Assembly (NCBI RefSeq): GCF_044762665.1
Contig: NZ_JBIWES010000001.1
Coordinates: 248,001-312,000 of the forward strand
DNA length: 64,000 nucleotides
DNA from: Peribacillus frigoritolerans_B
GTDB taxonomy: Bacteria; Bacillota; Bacilli; Bacillales; DSM-1321
Reading direction: 5' to 3'
Part shown: one piece after another, positions 1 to 9,407 of the stretch
Layout: each line of letters begins with the position of its first letter
How positions within the stretch are numbered: position 1 is the first letter of the stretch
Position numbers and translations under genes: made by a program
The notes under the pieces: generated by a model
The model's input: the letters and a program-made list of their open reading frames with translations, nothing else
Database searches by the model: none
What the model was told of the DNA's origin: nothing

Positions 1-172
1 GTCGTTTCCCAAGTTCGATGAGTTCGGATTTTTCCTGATCATCCAGGACTCCGGCGAAGTCCTGAACATATATATCCCCAACTGGTTCAGGAATGTTAGG
101 TTGTGCTGTGGCCACGTTTGCTAAACTGAACGTGAGAATGAAGAATAGCGCAAACACAGCGAGTTTTTTCAT
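1..172 (-). CDS. TPM-domain (YgcG-like) secreted protein, 5' part only
   Basis: The reverse strand begins at an ATG (172..170) that shares one base with the TAA of lemA, so the two genes are translationally coupled. The visible 57 residues start with a signal peptide (MKKLAVFALFFILTFSLA, then an Ala-rich cleavage region) followed by a stretch around DIYVQDFAGVLDD, which is how TPM-domain proteins of the YgcG family start after the signal. The family is often encoded next to LemA and is thought to act at the membrane, but its role is not settled. The gene runs off the left edge of the window. Confidence 0.75.
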   Translation of the reverse strand, partial: MKKLAVFALFFILTFSLANVATAQPNIPEPVGDIYVQDFAGVLDDQEKSELIELGKR

Positions 173-738
173 TATTTATCGCTCCCGAAATCAACCTTTG
201 GCGTTTCTTTTTCTTGATCGGTCACTTCAAAATATGGTTTGGCATCGAACCCGAACGCTCCTGCCATCATATTCTTCGGAAAGCGTTTAATCATCTTATT
301 ATAGTTGGTAACTTCATCATTATAGTCTTTTCGTGCTACCGTCAGCCGATTTTCCGTTCCTTCCAAACTATCCATGAGACCCTTAAAGTTCTCATTGGCC
401 TTTAAATCCGGATAGTTCTCGACAACAACCAAAAGACGGCTCAAGGCCCCGCTCAATTCTTGATCGGCTTCAATCGCATCTTCGGTCGAATTGGCACCGG
501 CCAGCTTCGAGCGTGCATCACTCACCGCTTTAATGGCTTCCGTTTCATGAGCGGCATAACCCTTCACCGTTTCAACAAGATTCGGAATCAAATCCGCTCT
601 TCGTTTTAATTGGTTATCCACCTGTGACCATTTATTATCGACGTCTTCACTGGCACTTACAAGTCCGTTATACGAAGATGCCCCATAAATGACCAGTAAA
701 ACGGCAACGACTATCCCGATTATCCAACCTTTTTTCAT
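172..738 (-). CDS. lemA: LemA family membrane protein
   Basis: A 188-residue protein with an N-terminal transmembrane anchor (about residues 5-22) followed by a mostly helical domain. The stretch ASEDVDNKWSQVDNQLKRR and the following DLIPNLVETVKGYA are the LemA family signature. I prefer the start at 738 over the longer frame to 756 because an AGGGGGGA ribosome binding site lies just before this ATG. The gene is followed without a gap by the TPM-domain gene, a common pairing. Function in Bacillaceae is not established. Confidence 0.9.
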   Translation of the reverse strand: MKKGWIIGIVVAVLLVIYGASSYNGLVSASEDVDNKWSQVDNQLKRRADLIPNLVETVKGYAAHETEAIKAVSDARSKLAGANSTEDAIEADQELSGALSRLLVVVENYPDLKANENFKGLMDSLEGTENRLTVARKDYNDEVTNYNKMIKRFPKNMMAGAFGFDAKPYFEVTDQEKETPKVDFGSDK

Positions 739-822
739 CAAATCCCCCCTGCTCACTATAAGTTATATCCTTATTAGTTCCACCAAAACCATGAATTTTA
801 AACAAAATATATCAAAAAGAAC

Positions 823-3228
823 CTACATAAAATCATATGGCGTGACATTCTCCATCCCGATCATCGGGTCAGCATGCATAAGAATATCAAGATAACTTGC
901 CTCTTGATGTACCTCTCCCTTTTCCACCGGCATTTCCTCTTCACTCAAAATCTCCCGCAGCTTTTCACGCAAAGTCGTTTTCCGGCGCATCTCATCATTA
1001 CGCTCGATCCCTAAACGGAAGGCATCTTCTTCACCACATAGGATCAAGAAATTTTTACTGCGGGTAATCGCCGTATACAATAAATTACGGCGGAGCATCC
1101 GGTAATAACTTTTCACTACAGGTAGAATGACGATCGGGAATTCGCTTCCCTGCGACTTATGGATGGAGCAGCAATATGCATGTGTAATCTGGTTCAAATC
1201 CTGTTTCGTGTAAGTCACTTCGATGCCTTCGAACGATATGATAACTTTATCGACATGATCGGTATTTTCTTTTGCGAACAATATGGACACGATTTCCCCC
1301 ATATCGCCATTAAAGACACCCTCCTCTGGCTGGTTCACCAGTTGAAGCACCTTATCTCCCGTTCTGTATATCACATCTCCGAATTTTATTTCCCGCCGCT
1401 TTTCACTCGCATTGCTATTGAACACTTCCTGAAGCATTTTATTCAGTGCATCAATCCCAGCAGGCCCTCTATACATGGGAGCCAGCACCTGTATATCCTT
1501 GGCCGTGAAGCCTTTCGTCCTGGCATTGGCTACCACTTTCTCGATTACTTGGGGGATTTGATTGGTTTGGCAGCGGATGAACGATCGATCTTCTTGCTGT
1601 TTCGTGACATCATCCGGAAGCCTTCCTTTTTTGATTTCATGGGCCAATTCAATGATCGATGAGCCATCAGCTTGACGATATATATGTTCCAGACTGACAG
1701 TCGGTACACAATTCGATGCAAGCAAATCCTTTAAAACCTGCCCAGGGCCAACAGATGGCAGCTGATCCTCATCACCAACCAATATCACTTGGACATTTTC
1801 CGGCAGAGCTTTAAACAATTGATGGGCCAGCCACGTATCCACCATCGAAACCTCATCGATGATCACGATACGGCCATCCAGCTGATTATCCTCATCATGG
1901 GAAAAGCCTTCACTCCCGTTCCACCCCAGCAAACGGTGGATCGTAACTGCGGGGAGCCCAGTCGATTCGGCCATGCGTTTCGCTGCACGGCCAGTAGGAG
2001 CCGCAAGTACGAATGGAAATGGATCGCTTCCTTCTTTTTTATAATCGTTAATGTCCATGGATACACCATGCAGCTCTGCATATAGCTCAACGATGCCTTT
2101 GATGACTGTCGTCTTACCGGTACCCGGTCCCCCCGTCAAGATTAACATGGGTGATTGCAGGGCTGTCTGGATCGCTTCCTTTTGGGCCGGGGCATAGGAA
2201 ACATCCAGCCGCTCTTCCAGCTCCCCAAGTGCCAGCAAGAACTCCGATTCGGGGAACTGGTCCTCATACTCGGTTTGAGCAAGCAGCCGCTTGATGTTCA
2301 TCACGATTCCCTTTTCCGAATAGAATAGCGAAGGCGGATAAATTCGCTGATCCTCGACAACTATTTTCCCTTCTTGCGTCAATTCGATTATTTCCGAGGA
2401 AATGTTCGTGAACTCAATGCGATCCCGCTTATTTTCCTCCAGCAGCCGTTTGACCGCTTCCAAAAGCTGCTCGGCTTCTATGTAGATATTTCCGTCCTGG
2501 AGGCATTGGGATTCAAGCGTATACAAACACGCAGCCTTGATCCGGTCGGGATGGCTGCCGGAAATGCCCAGCTGATGCCCAAGCTCATCCGCCCGTCCAA
2601 ACCCAATCCCTTCAATATCCTCTACGAGCTTATACGGATTTCCCTGAACCATCGTGATCGTATCCTGCTTATACATTTGATAGATCTTCATCGACAGCTG
2701 CGGACCGAAGCCGTATTGATTCAGGGCGATCATCACCTGCTCCAGACCTTGATGCTCGACTAATGTATCATATAGGCCCTTTGCCTTCTCCCCGGATAGC
2801 TTCGGGATATCATCAAGTAGCGAAGGCTGAGCCAGAATTTTTGAAATGGCCTTTTCACCCAGTGTCTCAACAATGCTTTCGGCTGTTTTTTTCCCGATGC
2901 CCTTGAAAAGGTCACCTGATAAATAACTGACGATGCCTTCCTTGGATTGAGGCAGATCCTTACGAAAATGCTCTACATGAAATTGAAGCCCAAAACGCGG
3001 ATGTTCCTTCATGGCCCCATAAAAAATATAGATCTCATCCTCATGCATCCTTGGAAAATAACCTGTTACGACCGCTTCCTTTTCTTCATAATTCAGATTC
3101 GTTTCATGCACACGAATTCTTACAACCGAGTACATATTTTCTTCATTATGAAAAATCGTCACTAAATGACTTCCTTTCATGAACATTTTCTCTTCTGAAA
3201 ACAAATCCAATGAATCTTGCTGGCTCAA
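823..3228 (-). CDS. recD2: ATP-dependent RecD2-type DNA helicase
   Basis: About 800 residues, the length usual for RecD2 (YrrC). An N-terminal OB-like region is followed by a helix-hairpin-helix segment (around KGIGKKTAESIVETLG). Next come the helicase motor with Walker A GGPGTGKT near residue 366, a DEVSMVD Walker B, and the C-terminal UvrD-like motif HAYCCSIHKSQGSEF with LLYTAITRS. RecD2 proteins are 5'-3' helicases working in mismatch and replication-associated repair without RecBC. The start chosen is a TTG at 3228 because GGTGGGGAG lies five bases upstream; an ATG at 3249 in the same frame has no clear binding site. It sits 3' of the TPR gene in the conserved order. Confidence 0.93.
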   Translation of the reverse strand: MSQQDSLDLFSEEKMFMKGSHLVTIFHNEENMYSVVRIRVHETNLNYEEKEAVVTGYFPRMHEDEIYIFYGAMKEHPRFGLQFHVEHFRKDLPQSKEGIVSYLSGDLFKGIGKKTAESIVETLGEKAISKILAQPSLLDDIPKLSGEKAKGLYDTLVEHQGLEQVMIALNQYGFGPQLSMKIYQMYKQDTITMVQGNPYKLVEDIEGIGFGRADELGHQLGISGSHPDRIKAACLYTLESQCLQDGNIYIEAEQLLEAVKRLLEENKRDRIEFTNISSEIIELTQEGKIVVEDQRIYPPSLFYSEKGIVMNIKRLLAQTEYEDQFPESEFLLALGELEERLDVSYAPAQKEAIQTALQSPMLILTGGPGTGKTTVIKGIVELYAELHGVSMDINDYKKEGSDPFPFVLAAPTGRAAKRMAESTGLPAVTIHRLLGWNGSEGFSHDEDNQLDGRIVIIDEVSMVDTWLAHQLFKALPENVQVILVGDEDQLPSVGPGQVLKDLLASNCVPTVSLEHIYRQADGSSIIELAHEIKKGRLPDDVTKQQEDRSFIRCQTNQIPQVIEKVVANARTKGFTAKDIQVLAPMYRGPAGIDALNKMLQEVFNSNASEKRREIKFGDVIYRTGDKVLQLVNQPEEGVFNGDMGEIVSILFAKENTDHVDKVIISFEGIEVTYTKQDLNQITHAYCCSIHKSQGSEFPIVILPVVKSYYRMLRRNLLYTAITRSKNFLILCGEEDAFRLGIERNDEMRRKTTLREKLREILSEEEMPVEKGEVHQEASYLDILMHADPMIGMENVTPYDFM

Positions 3229-3264
3229 CGCTTCTCCCCACCTTTCCATGCATATGCTTTTTAT

Positions 3265-3936
3265 TTACTCAGCATTCATTTCTTCCAACAGTTTCTTACC
3301 ATGGGCAGCAAGCATATGGTCAGGCTGTGCTTCCAAAGCCTTATTAAAATAACCCATCGCGGCTTTCGCATCCTCACGATACCCTGCAAACGCAACGCCT
3401 AAATTATAATAAGCATCCGCATGGCCCGGATCCTGTTCCACAACTAAATTCAGTTGATTGATCAATTCATCATACAATTCCGCATTAGCAAGACATAGTG
3501 CATATTGGAATCTCGCATCAACATCCTCAGGGCTCAGCTCCACCGTTCTCTGTAGATAAGGCATCGCCAATTTCGGTTGATCCAACGCCATCAATGTCAA
3601 TCCAAGCATGAAGTAAGCATCGCTGTTATCCAGTCCCAAACGGATGGCCTTTTCAAACATATCCTTCGCTTCGACCAGTTTAGAATCGGATTCATAATAC
3701 AAGTTTCCTAATGAATAGTATGCCGCTGCTGCATTTTCATCCAGCTCAATCGCCTTTTTGTAAAACTTGACCGCTTTATCCGTTTCACCCACGGCAGTCA
3801 ATACATTCCCAAAGTTTATGTAGGCAACAGGCTCATTCGGATTTTCCTCGATCGCTTCATTAAAAACTTTCGCCGCTTCTTCGTATTTCCCTTGCTGCAT
3901 AAATTCAATTCCTTGTTGATTCTTATCCATATCCAT
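3265..3936 (-). CDS. Tetratricopeptide repeat protein (YrrB-like)
   Basis: A 223-residue protein made almost entirely of about six TPR units, visible as repeated A-Y-x-N-x-G and AYYNLGVAFAGYR-type helices. TPR proteins are protein-binding scaffolds; the partner here is unknown. In B. subtilis yrrB occupies the same place between mnmA and recD2. GGAGTG precedes the chosen ATG. No signal peptide is seen, so it is probably cytoplasmic. Confidence 0.88.
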   Translation of the reverse strand: MDMDKNQQGIEFMQQGKYEEAAKVFNEAIEENPNEPVAYINFGNVLTAVGETDKAVKFYKKAIELDENAAAAYYSLGNLYYESDSKLVEAKDMFEKAIRLGLDNSDAYFMLGLTLMALDQPKLAMPYLQRTVELSPEDVDARFQYALCLANAELYDELINQLNLVVEQDPGHADAYYNLGVAFAGYREDAKAAMGYFNKALEAQPDHMLAAHGKKLLEEMNAE

Positions 3937-4015
3937 TCACACTCCATTTTTATATTAAAAAGTATAGCATAAGCCAGTGGTCGAATTCAGGCGGTACACC
4001 CGCAATCCAAAAGAA

Positions 4016-4043
4016 GTCCCCAACCGCAAACACAGCTGGGGAC
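4016..4043 (-). terminator. Probable terminator after mnmA
   Basis: GTCCCCA and TGGGGAC form a 7-bp stem with a 14-base loop. On the reverse strand it is followed by TTCTTTT, directly after the mnmA stop codon. Confidence 0.6.
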
Positions 4044-4052
4044 ATGCCTATT

Positions 4053-5168
4053 TTACCCTACGTAAGTCAGTTTTTCACCTTTTTTAAATACTTCATCAAT
4101 CGTACCGCCGCCAAGGCACACTTCACCATCATAGAATACGACTGCTTGTCCTGGTGTGATCGCGCGGACTGGCTCGTCAAAGATGACTTCGACATCACCA
4201 TTTTCCAAGACCTTCACCTTAACACCGCTATCGTCTTGACGGTACCTGAACTTTGCCGTACATGTAAATTCATCAGCAGGCGTATGTTCCGCTACCCAGC
4301 TGACATTCACTGCACGAAGGGAATTCGAATACAGCACATCATTATCAAAGCCTTGACACACATATAGTACATTGCGCTTCAAGTCTTTTCCCGCAACAAA
4401 CCAAGGTTCGCCGCTGCCGCCAATCCCCAGACCGTGACGCTGACCGATCGTGTAATACATCAATCCGTCATGCTTGCCCATTACCTTGCCATCCATCGTG
4501 ACCATATCACCGGGCTGAGCTGGGAGATAATTGCTTAAAAACTCTTTGAAATTGCGTTCACCGATAAAACAGATCCCTGTAGAATCTTTTTTCGTTGCCG
4601 TGGCAAGGCCCGCTTCTTTCGCAATTTCACGTACTTCCTTCTTATCAATGTGTCCAAGCGGAAACATGACTTTTTCCAATTGTTCTTGAGTAAGCTGGTT
4701 CAAGAAGTACGTTTGATCTTTATTATTATCGACACCGCGAAGCATTTTGTATTCGCCATCCCGGTATTCAACCTGTGCGTAATGACCTGTAGCCACGTAA
4801 TCGGCACCAAGGCTTACCGCATGTTCAAGAAAAGCCTTGAACTTGATTTCCTTATTGCACATTACATCCGGATTCGGGGTACGGCCCGCTTTATACTCAT
4901 CCAAGAAATAAGTGAAAACTTTATCCCAATACTGCTTTTCAAAATTGACCGCATAATAAGGGATGCCGATTTGATTACAAACGGCAATTACATCATTGTA
5001 ATCTTCCGTTGCCGTACAGACTCCGTGTTCATCCGTATCATCCCAGTTCTTCATGAAAATCCCGACCACATCATAGCCTTGATTCTTCAATAGCAGGGCA
5101 GACACAGAAGAATCCACGCCTCCTGACATACCCACGACGACGCGGGTGTCCTGTGGTGCTTTTCTCAT
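4053..5168 (-). CDS. mnmA: tRNA-specific 2-thiouridylase
   Basis: 371 residues. The PP-loop GMSGGVDSS (residues 13-21) binds ATP, and the catalytic cysteines are visible as C104 (NPDVMCNKEIKF) and C200 (DSTGICFIG). MnmA places sulfur on U34 of Lys, Glu and Gln tRNAs. The neighbouring cysteine desulfurase gene, 29 bases upstream, is the likely sulfur donor, as known for the YrvO-MnmA pair of B. subtilis. Full length for the family. Confidence 0.97.
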   Translation of the reverse strand: MRKAPQDTRVVVGMSGGVDSSVSALLLKNQGYDVVGIFMKNWDDTDEHGVCTATEDYNDVIAVCNQIGIPYYAVNFEKQYWDKVFTYFLDEYKAGRTPNPDVMCNKEIKFKAFLEHAVSLGADYVATGHYAQVEYRDGEYKMLRGVDNNKDQTYFLNQLTQEQLEKVMFPLGHIDKKEVREIAKEAGLATATKKDSTGICFIGERNFKEFLSNYLPAQPGDMVTMDGKVMGKHDGLMYYTIGQRHGLGIGGSGEPWFVAGKDLKRNVLYVCQGFDNDVLYSNSLRAVNVSWVAEHTPADEFTCTAKFRYRQDDSGVKVKVLENGDVEVIFDEPVRAITPGQAVVFYDGEVCLGGGTIDEVFKKGEKLTYVG

Positions 5169-5197
5169 TCTGTCACCTCATTTATTTAAAGTAAGAA

Positions 5198-6343
5198 TTA
5201 TCTTCTCACTAATCTATTAACTATTTTCACGGTGGTTTCAGCCGCTTGCCTTACTTCCTCTTCCGTGTTGTTCAGACCGAAGCTGAAACGAATCGAATTC
5301 TTCGTCCGCTCCGAATCTTTCCCGAACATCGCCACAAGCACATGCGACGGATCGATTGACCCGGCAGTACAAGCGGATCCGCTCGATACAGCAACACCTG
5401 CCAAGTCCATATTAACGAGCATCGATTCCACATTCGTACCCGGAAAACTAACATTCAGCAAATGCGGCAGCGACTGTTCCATAGATCCGTTAATTTCATA
5501 TTGTACATCCGCCTCATCAAAGACGGCAAGCAATACGTCTTTAAATCGATTGTATTGCTCCTTTTTCTTTTCCATCGTGCTTTGTGCAATTAAAACCGCT
5601 TCTGAAAAACCGGCAATTGCCGGCACACTCTCCGTACCAGCACGGCGCTTGCGTTCTTGTTCCCCGCCATATAAATGCGGATTCAGCTTCAATCCTTCAC
5701 GAATATAAAGAAAGCCGATTCCCTTGGGACCGTTGATTTTATGCGCGGAAACACTCAGCAAATCCACACCCAACTCATGAACGTCGATGGAGATCAAACC
5801 ATATGCCTGAACCGCATCCGTATGGAAAATGGCTTGATGACCCTTGAGCACCTGCCCTATTTCAGCAATCGGCTGGATCGTGCCAACCTCATTATTGCCG
5901 AACATGACCGAAACCAAAATCGTGTCGTCCCTCAATGCCGCCTTTAAATCGGCAATTGAAATAAGCCCCGCTTCATTCACAGGTAAATATGTGACCTCAA
6001 AGCCAGACTTCTCAAGGTATTGGCAAGTATGCAAGACTGCATGATGCTCAATCTCCGTCGTGATGATGTGCTTCCCTTGTTCTTTATAAGCATTCGCAAC
6101 ACCAATGATCGCCGTATTATCAGCCTCGGTTCCGCCGCTCGTGAAAATGATTTCATTCCGCCCAGCACCGATGCTTGCTGCAATGCTCGCACGCGCCTCA
6201 TCCAAAACATGGCGCGCCTCCCGTCCGAAAGCATGAATGCTCGACGGATTTCCGAAATCATTGCTCATGACCCTCATCATCGTATCGATCACATTCGGAT
6301 GCATCGGTGAAGTCGCAGCATGATCTAAATATATTCTGTCCAC
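5198..6343 (-). CDS. Cysteine desulfurase (YrvO-type)
   Basis: 381 residues, PLP-dependent class V aminotransferase fold. It carries the PLP lysine K202 in SVSAHKINGPKG and the sulfur-accepting cysteine C325 in SSGSACTAGS. It takes sulfur from cysteine for tRNA thiolation by the adjacent MnmA. Translation starts at a GTG preceded by GGAGG ten bases upstream. It lies 3' of cymR, with a terminator hairpin between them. Confidence 0.95.
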   Translation of the reverse strand: MDRIYLDHAATSPMHPNVIDTMMRVMSNDFGNPSSIHAFGREARHVLDEARASIAASIGAGRNEIIFTSGGTEADNTAIIGVANAYKEQGKHIITTEIEHHAVLHTCQYLEKSGFEVTYLPVNEAGLISIADLKAALRDDTILVSVMFGNNEVGTIQPIAEIGQVLKGHQAIFHTDAVQAYGLISIDVHELGVDLLSVSAHKINGPKGIGFLYIREGLKLNPHLYGGEQERKRRAGTESVPAIAGFSEAVLIAQSTMEKKKEQYNRFKDVLLAVFDEADVQYEINGSMEQSLPHLLNVSFPGTNVESMLVNMDLAGVAVSSGSACTAGSIDPSHVLVAMFGKDSERTKNSIRFSFGLNNTEEEVRQAAETTVKIVNRLVRR

Positions 6344-6361
6344 TTTTTCGTCGCCTCCATT

Positions 6362-6396
6362 AAAAAACGCAAGCGCCTACATAATAGGCGCATTGC
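6362..6396 (-). terminator. Terminator between cymR and the desulfurase gene
   Basis: GCGCCTA and TAGGCGC form a perfect stem, extended by GCA/TGC. On the reverse strand it is followed by GTTTTTT, immediately after the cymR stop. Confidence 0.75.
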
Positions 6397-6403
6397 TAAT
6401 CAC

Positions 6404-6823
6404 TTAAATATAGTACATATAAGAATCGATTTCACCCGTATCCTTGTAGCTTGCCAAATCCATAAGCGTCGTATTATCCAATACATCCTTCACAGCATCG
6501 CGAATCCGGATCCAAAGCTGACGCTTCACCGGCTCCTCATCCTCAATTCCCTCAACTGGCGTAATCGGCCCTTCCAATACACGAATGACATCACCCGAAG
6601 TAATCTCCTGAGGATCTTTAGAAAGGACATACCCGCCATACGCACCGCGGACACTCTTCACCAACCCCGCATTACGAAGCGGCGCAATCAGCTGCTCCAA
6701 ATAATGCTCCGACAGATTATGCGTCTGGGCAATCGATTTCAAACTCTTCGGGCCTTCTCCATAATGTTTTGCAAGCTCGATCATGATCGTCAAACCATAA
6801 CGGCCTTTAGTAGATATCTTCAT
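6404..6823 (-). CDS. cymR: Rrf2-family regulator of cysteine metabolism
   Basis: 139 residues, essentially the length of B. subtilis CymR (138). It begins MKISTKGRYGLTIMIELA, the Rrf2 winged-helix start, and continues with HNLSEHYLEQLIAPLRNAGLV as the recognition region. It has no cysteine cluster, so it is the CymR rather than the Fe-S IscR type. The start is placed at 6823 because GAGGTG precedes it; the longer frame adds five residues without a binding site. CymR represses sulfur-acquisition genes together with CysK. Confidence 0.94.
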   Translation of the reverse strand: MKISTKGRYGLTIMIELAKHYGEGPKSLKSIAQTHNLSEHYLEQLIAPLRNAGLVKSVRGAYGGYVLSKDPQEITSGDVIRVLEGPITPVEGIEDEEPVKRQLWIRIRDAVKDVLDNTTLMDLASYKDTGEIDSYMYYI

Positions 6824-6868
6824 ACATATACACCTCAAATTATTTATCCGTTTCTAAATTCTTTTGAA

Positions 6869-6874
6869 ATTATA
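6869..6874 (-). promoter_or_regulatory. Extended -10 promoter element of cymR
   Basis: The reverse strand reads TGCTATAAT about 46 bases before the cymR start. The TGn extension matches an extended -10 sigma-A element. No good -35 box is visible. Confidence 0.5.
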
Positions 6875-7167
6875 GCATATTCCCGCCGGAAATGCATTCA
6901 CCCGCCCTTCCTTTGTCAAATTATCCTAATTGGAGAGGTAGGAAAAGTGAAAATAAAGAATGAAATGTAACCGATTGATGTTGGGGATAGATCGAATTAT
7001 TTGCTAGGACAGCCGGATTATCGTGAGGTTAGGTCGATTTATAAATCCTACAGACAAATTAAATCCCCAAAGGGACCACCATAATAGGAAATCCCCCCCT
7101 TTTACAGCATAATCAGCGCATTTCCCCCATCAGTTGTGATACCTTATATAAAAAGGAGAGGTGCGCA
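6875..7167. other. Intergenic region between divergent cymR and rarA
   Basis: About 290 bases between two outward-reading genes. Apart from the cymR -10 element and the rarA ribosome binding site (AAAAGGAGAGG just before 7168) I see no further gene or structured element. Confidence 0.5.
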
Positions 7168-8439
7168 ATGAACATTAAACCGCTTGCTTTCCGGATGCGG
7201 CCTCGATCGATTGATGAGATCATCGGGCAGGAGCATCTGGTCGGTGAAGGAAAAATTATCGCAAGGATGGTGAAAGCCAAACAGCTTTCTTCCATGATCC
7301 TGTACGGTCCGCCGGGAATTGGCAAGACATCGATTGCAAGTGCGATTGCCGGAAGCACGAAGTTTGCTTTCCGGACGCTGAACGCGGTGACCAATAATAA
7401 AAAGGATATGGAAATCGTGGCAGCCGAAGCTAAGATGTCCGGTAAAGTGATTCTGCTGCTTGACGAGGTTCACCGGCTCGATAAGGCGAAGCAGGATTTC
7501 CTATTGCCTTATCTTGAAAACGGGATGATCACCTTGATCGGTGCAACGACCAGCAATCCCTATCATGCCATCAACCCGGCCATCAGAAGCCGGTGCCAGA
7601 TTTTCGAGCTCAAATCATTGGTAACCAATGATATAACCAAAGCGCTGGAACGGGCCCTTCATGATGAAGAGCGTGGACTTGGTGCGTATAAAACCGAGGT
7701 CAGCTTTGATGCCCTTACACATTTCGCGACTGCTTCGAACGGAGATGTCCGCAGTGCCCTTAACGCACTTGAGCTCGCCGTCATCTCCACCGAACCCGAT
7801 GAGTCCGGAACGATTCATATAGATCTGCAAATTGCCGAGGAATGCATGCAGAAAAAAAGCTTCTCGCATGACAAGGATGGAGATGCCCATTATGATGTTC
7901 TGTCGGCTTTCCAAAAATCAATTCGCGGCAGTGATGTGAATGCAGCCCTTCATTATTTGGGGCGCTTGGTCGAAGCCGGCGATCTTGTAAGCATTGCCCG
8001 CCGCTTGGTAGTCATCGCTTACGAAGACGTAGCTCTTGCCAATCCCCAGGCTGGTCCCAGGGCCCTCGCTGCAGTCGAAGCCGCTGAACGGCTCGGTTTC
8101 CCTGAAGCCCGGATTCCACTTGCCAACTCAGTGATCGAGTTATGCCTATCACCTAAATCGAACACGGCCATTGTCGCAATTGATGCAGCTCTGTCAGACA
8201 TTCGCAGCGGCCATAGTGGCGATGTACCAGATCATCTTAAGGATGCCCATTACAAAGGGGCCACAGAACTCGGCCGCGGCATCGGCTACCTTTATCCGCA
8301 TGACTACGAAAATGGCTGGGTGAAGCAGCAATACTTACCGGACAAACTGCGCAGCAAAAAATACTACAAACCGAAAAAGAGCGGGAAATTCGAACAAGCC
8401 CTTGCCTCGGTCTATGAAAATATCGAGAAAAAGAAATAA
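7168..8439 (+). CDS. rarA: Replication-associated recombination protein RarA (MgsA)
   Basis: 423 residues, AAA+ clamp-loader-like ATPase. Walker A GPPGIGKTS lies at about residues 48-56 and Walker B LLLDEVHRLD near 93-102, followed by GATTSNPYHAINPAIRSRC (sensor and arginine finger). The C-terminal domain ends with the family motif GWVKQQYLPD. RarA acts at stalled forks. It is divergent from cymR exactly as yrvN is in B. subtilis. Confidence 0.96.
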   Translation: MNIKPLAFRMRPRSIDEIIGQEHLVGEGKIIARMVKAKQLSSMILYGPPGIGKTSIASAIAGSTKFAFRTLNAVTNNKKDMEIVAAEAKMSGKVILLLDEVHRLDKAKQDFLLPYLENGMITLIGATTSNPYHAINPAIRSRCQIFELKSLVTNDITKALERALHDEERGLGAYKTEVSFDALTHFATASNGDVRSALNALELAVISTEPDESGTIHIDLQIAEECMQKKSFSHDKDGDAHYDVLSAFQKSIRGSDVNAALHYLGRLVEAGDLVSIARRLVVIAYEDVALANPQAGPRALAAVEAAERLGFPEARIPLANSVIELCLSPKSNTAIVAIDAALSDIRSGHSGDVPDHLKDAHYKGATELGRGIGYLYPHDYENGWVKQQYLPDKLRSKKYYKPKKSGKFEQALASVYENIEKKK

Positions 8440-8470
8440 CTCCGGATCACTTCAAATCCGGAGTTTTTTA
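8440..8470 (+). terminator. Terminator of rarA
   Basis: CTCCGGA and TCCGGAG pair around a ten-base loop and are followed by TTTTTTA. The hairpin starts at the base after the rarA stop. Confidence 0.85.
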
Positions 8471-9002
8471 TTGTGGAAAATGAAAACATTTAACATGCCT
8501 CATACTAATAATCTGCGAATGCATAACTAAATTGAGCACGACAAGAATATTGGTTTGTATACAGAAAAGTGTACAGCTATATTTCATTTAAATTAAAATC
8601 TAGTTCTATATATTGACCCATATTCAGTTAAAAACCACCAGTAAGCCATTGTATCCAAATCATCCACATGAAGTATGTACAACTGTCAGCCAAACGCTCC
8701 GGCCAGGCCTTTCTTAGTAAGGAACCGCTTAGGCTAAATTCCTTTTGAATCGCCTTGCTTGGCTAATTTTTCCCGCAGAAACATTTCAATATATGATTCC
8801 AGACCGATAAATTTTACAACGTTTAAATCCAGATTTTTCCAGACTGTAATCCGCACACTATTAGCCGCAGAAAAATCAGGCTGTTCGAATCTAGTAAATG
8901 GATTACAACCCTAGCGTAATAGGATATGTCCATTACGAGTCTAGCGGCATGTCCCTATACAAAAGAAGGCACAACAACTCTTTGGTTGCTGTACCTTTAT
9001 GG
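8471..9002. other. Gene-poor region after rarA
   Basis: Apart from the remnant at 8734-8910, I see no supported gene here. Composition is AT-rich with scattered GC blocks, consistent with decayed coding DNA. Confidence 0.4.
8734..8910 (-). pseudogene. C-terminal remnant of an unidentified gene
   Basis: One reverse frame stays open for 58 codons and looks like real protein (it contains FEQPDFSAAN, then VRITVWKNLDLNVVKFIG and an amphipathic C-terminus ending REKLAKQG), but it has no start codon with a binding site and a TAG closes it upstream. I do not recognise the family. It is most simply the 3' end of a gene whose front has been lost. Confidence 0.35.
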
Positions 9003-9407
9003 TCAATCTTCGTCTTTATAGATACCCTTCGATGCTTTAATCATATTATCCAGCCACATTTTCTTAAATATATTCACACGACGAGGACTGCCATTCTCCT
9101 CACCCTCGGCTGAATTTTCAGTTTCTTCTTCTGCGGCCTCGGAAAGGATTTCATCTGAAATGCCTTCATCTGATGAGCTCTCCGTTGAACTGCTTTCATC
9201 TGATGAACTTTCCGTTGAACTGCTTTCATCTGATGAACTTTCCGTTGAATCACTTTCGTACGATGAGCTTTCCGTTGAATCACTTTCGTACGATGAGCTT
9301 TCCGTTGAATCACTCTCGTACGGTGAGCTTTCCGTTGAATCACTTTCGTACGGTGAGCTTTCCGTTGAATCGCTTTCGTACGATGAGCTTTCCGTTGTAT
9401 ATTCCAT
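9003..9407 (-). CDS. Serine/glutamate-rich tandem-repeat protein, long copy
   Basis: 134 residues. After MEYTTESSS the protein is about eight to nine near-identical 10-residue repeats of the type YESDSTESSS, encoded by 30-base repeats. An acidic stretch (EAAEEETENSAEGEENG) follows, then a distinct basic/aromatic tail (RRVNIFKKMWLDNMIKA). It is very acidic and probably disordered; there is no signal peptide. GGAGG precedes the ATG by 11 bases. A shorter relative lies upstream at 9550-9849 with the same leader sequence. Spore-coat or other phospho-serine proteins can look like this, but I cannot assign a family. Confidence 0.65.
   Translation of the reverse strand: MEYTTESSSYESDSTESSPYESDSTESSPYESDSTESSSYESDSTESSSYESDSTESSSDESSSTESSSDESSSTESSSDEGISDEILSEAAEEETENSAEGEENGSPRRVNIFKKMWLDNMIKASKGIYKDED

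Noticed and set aside
1159..2085. Forward frames opposite recD2
   Set aside because: Antisense shadows of a well-supported gene.
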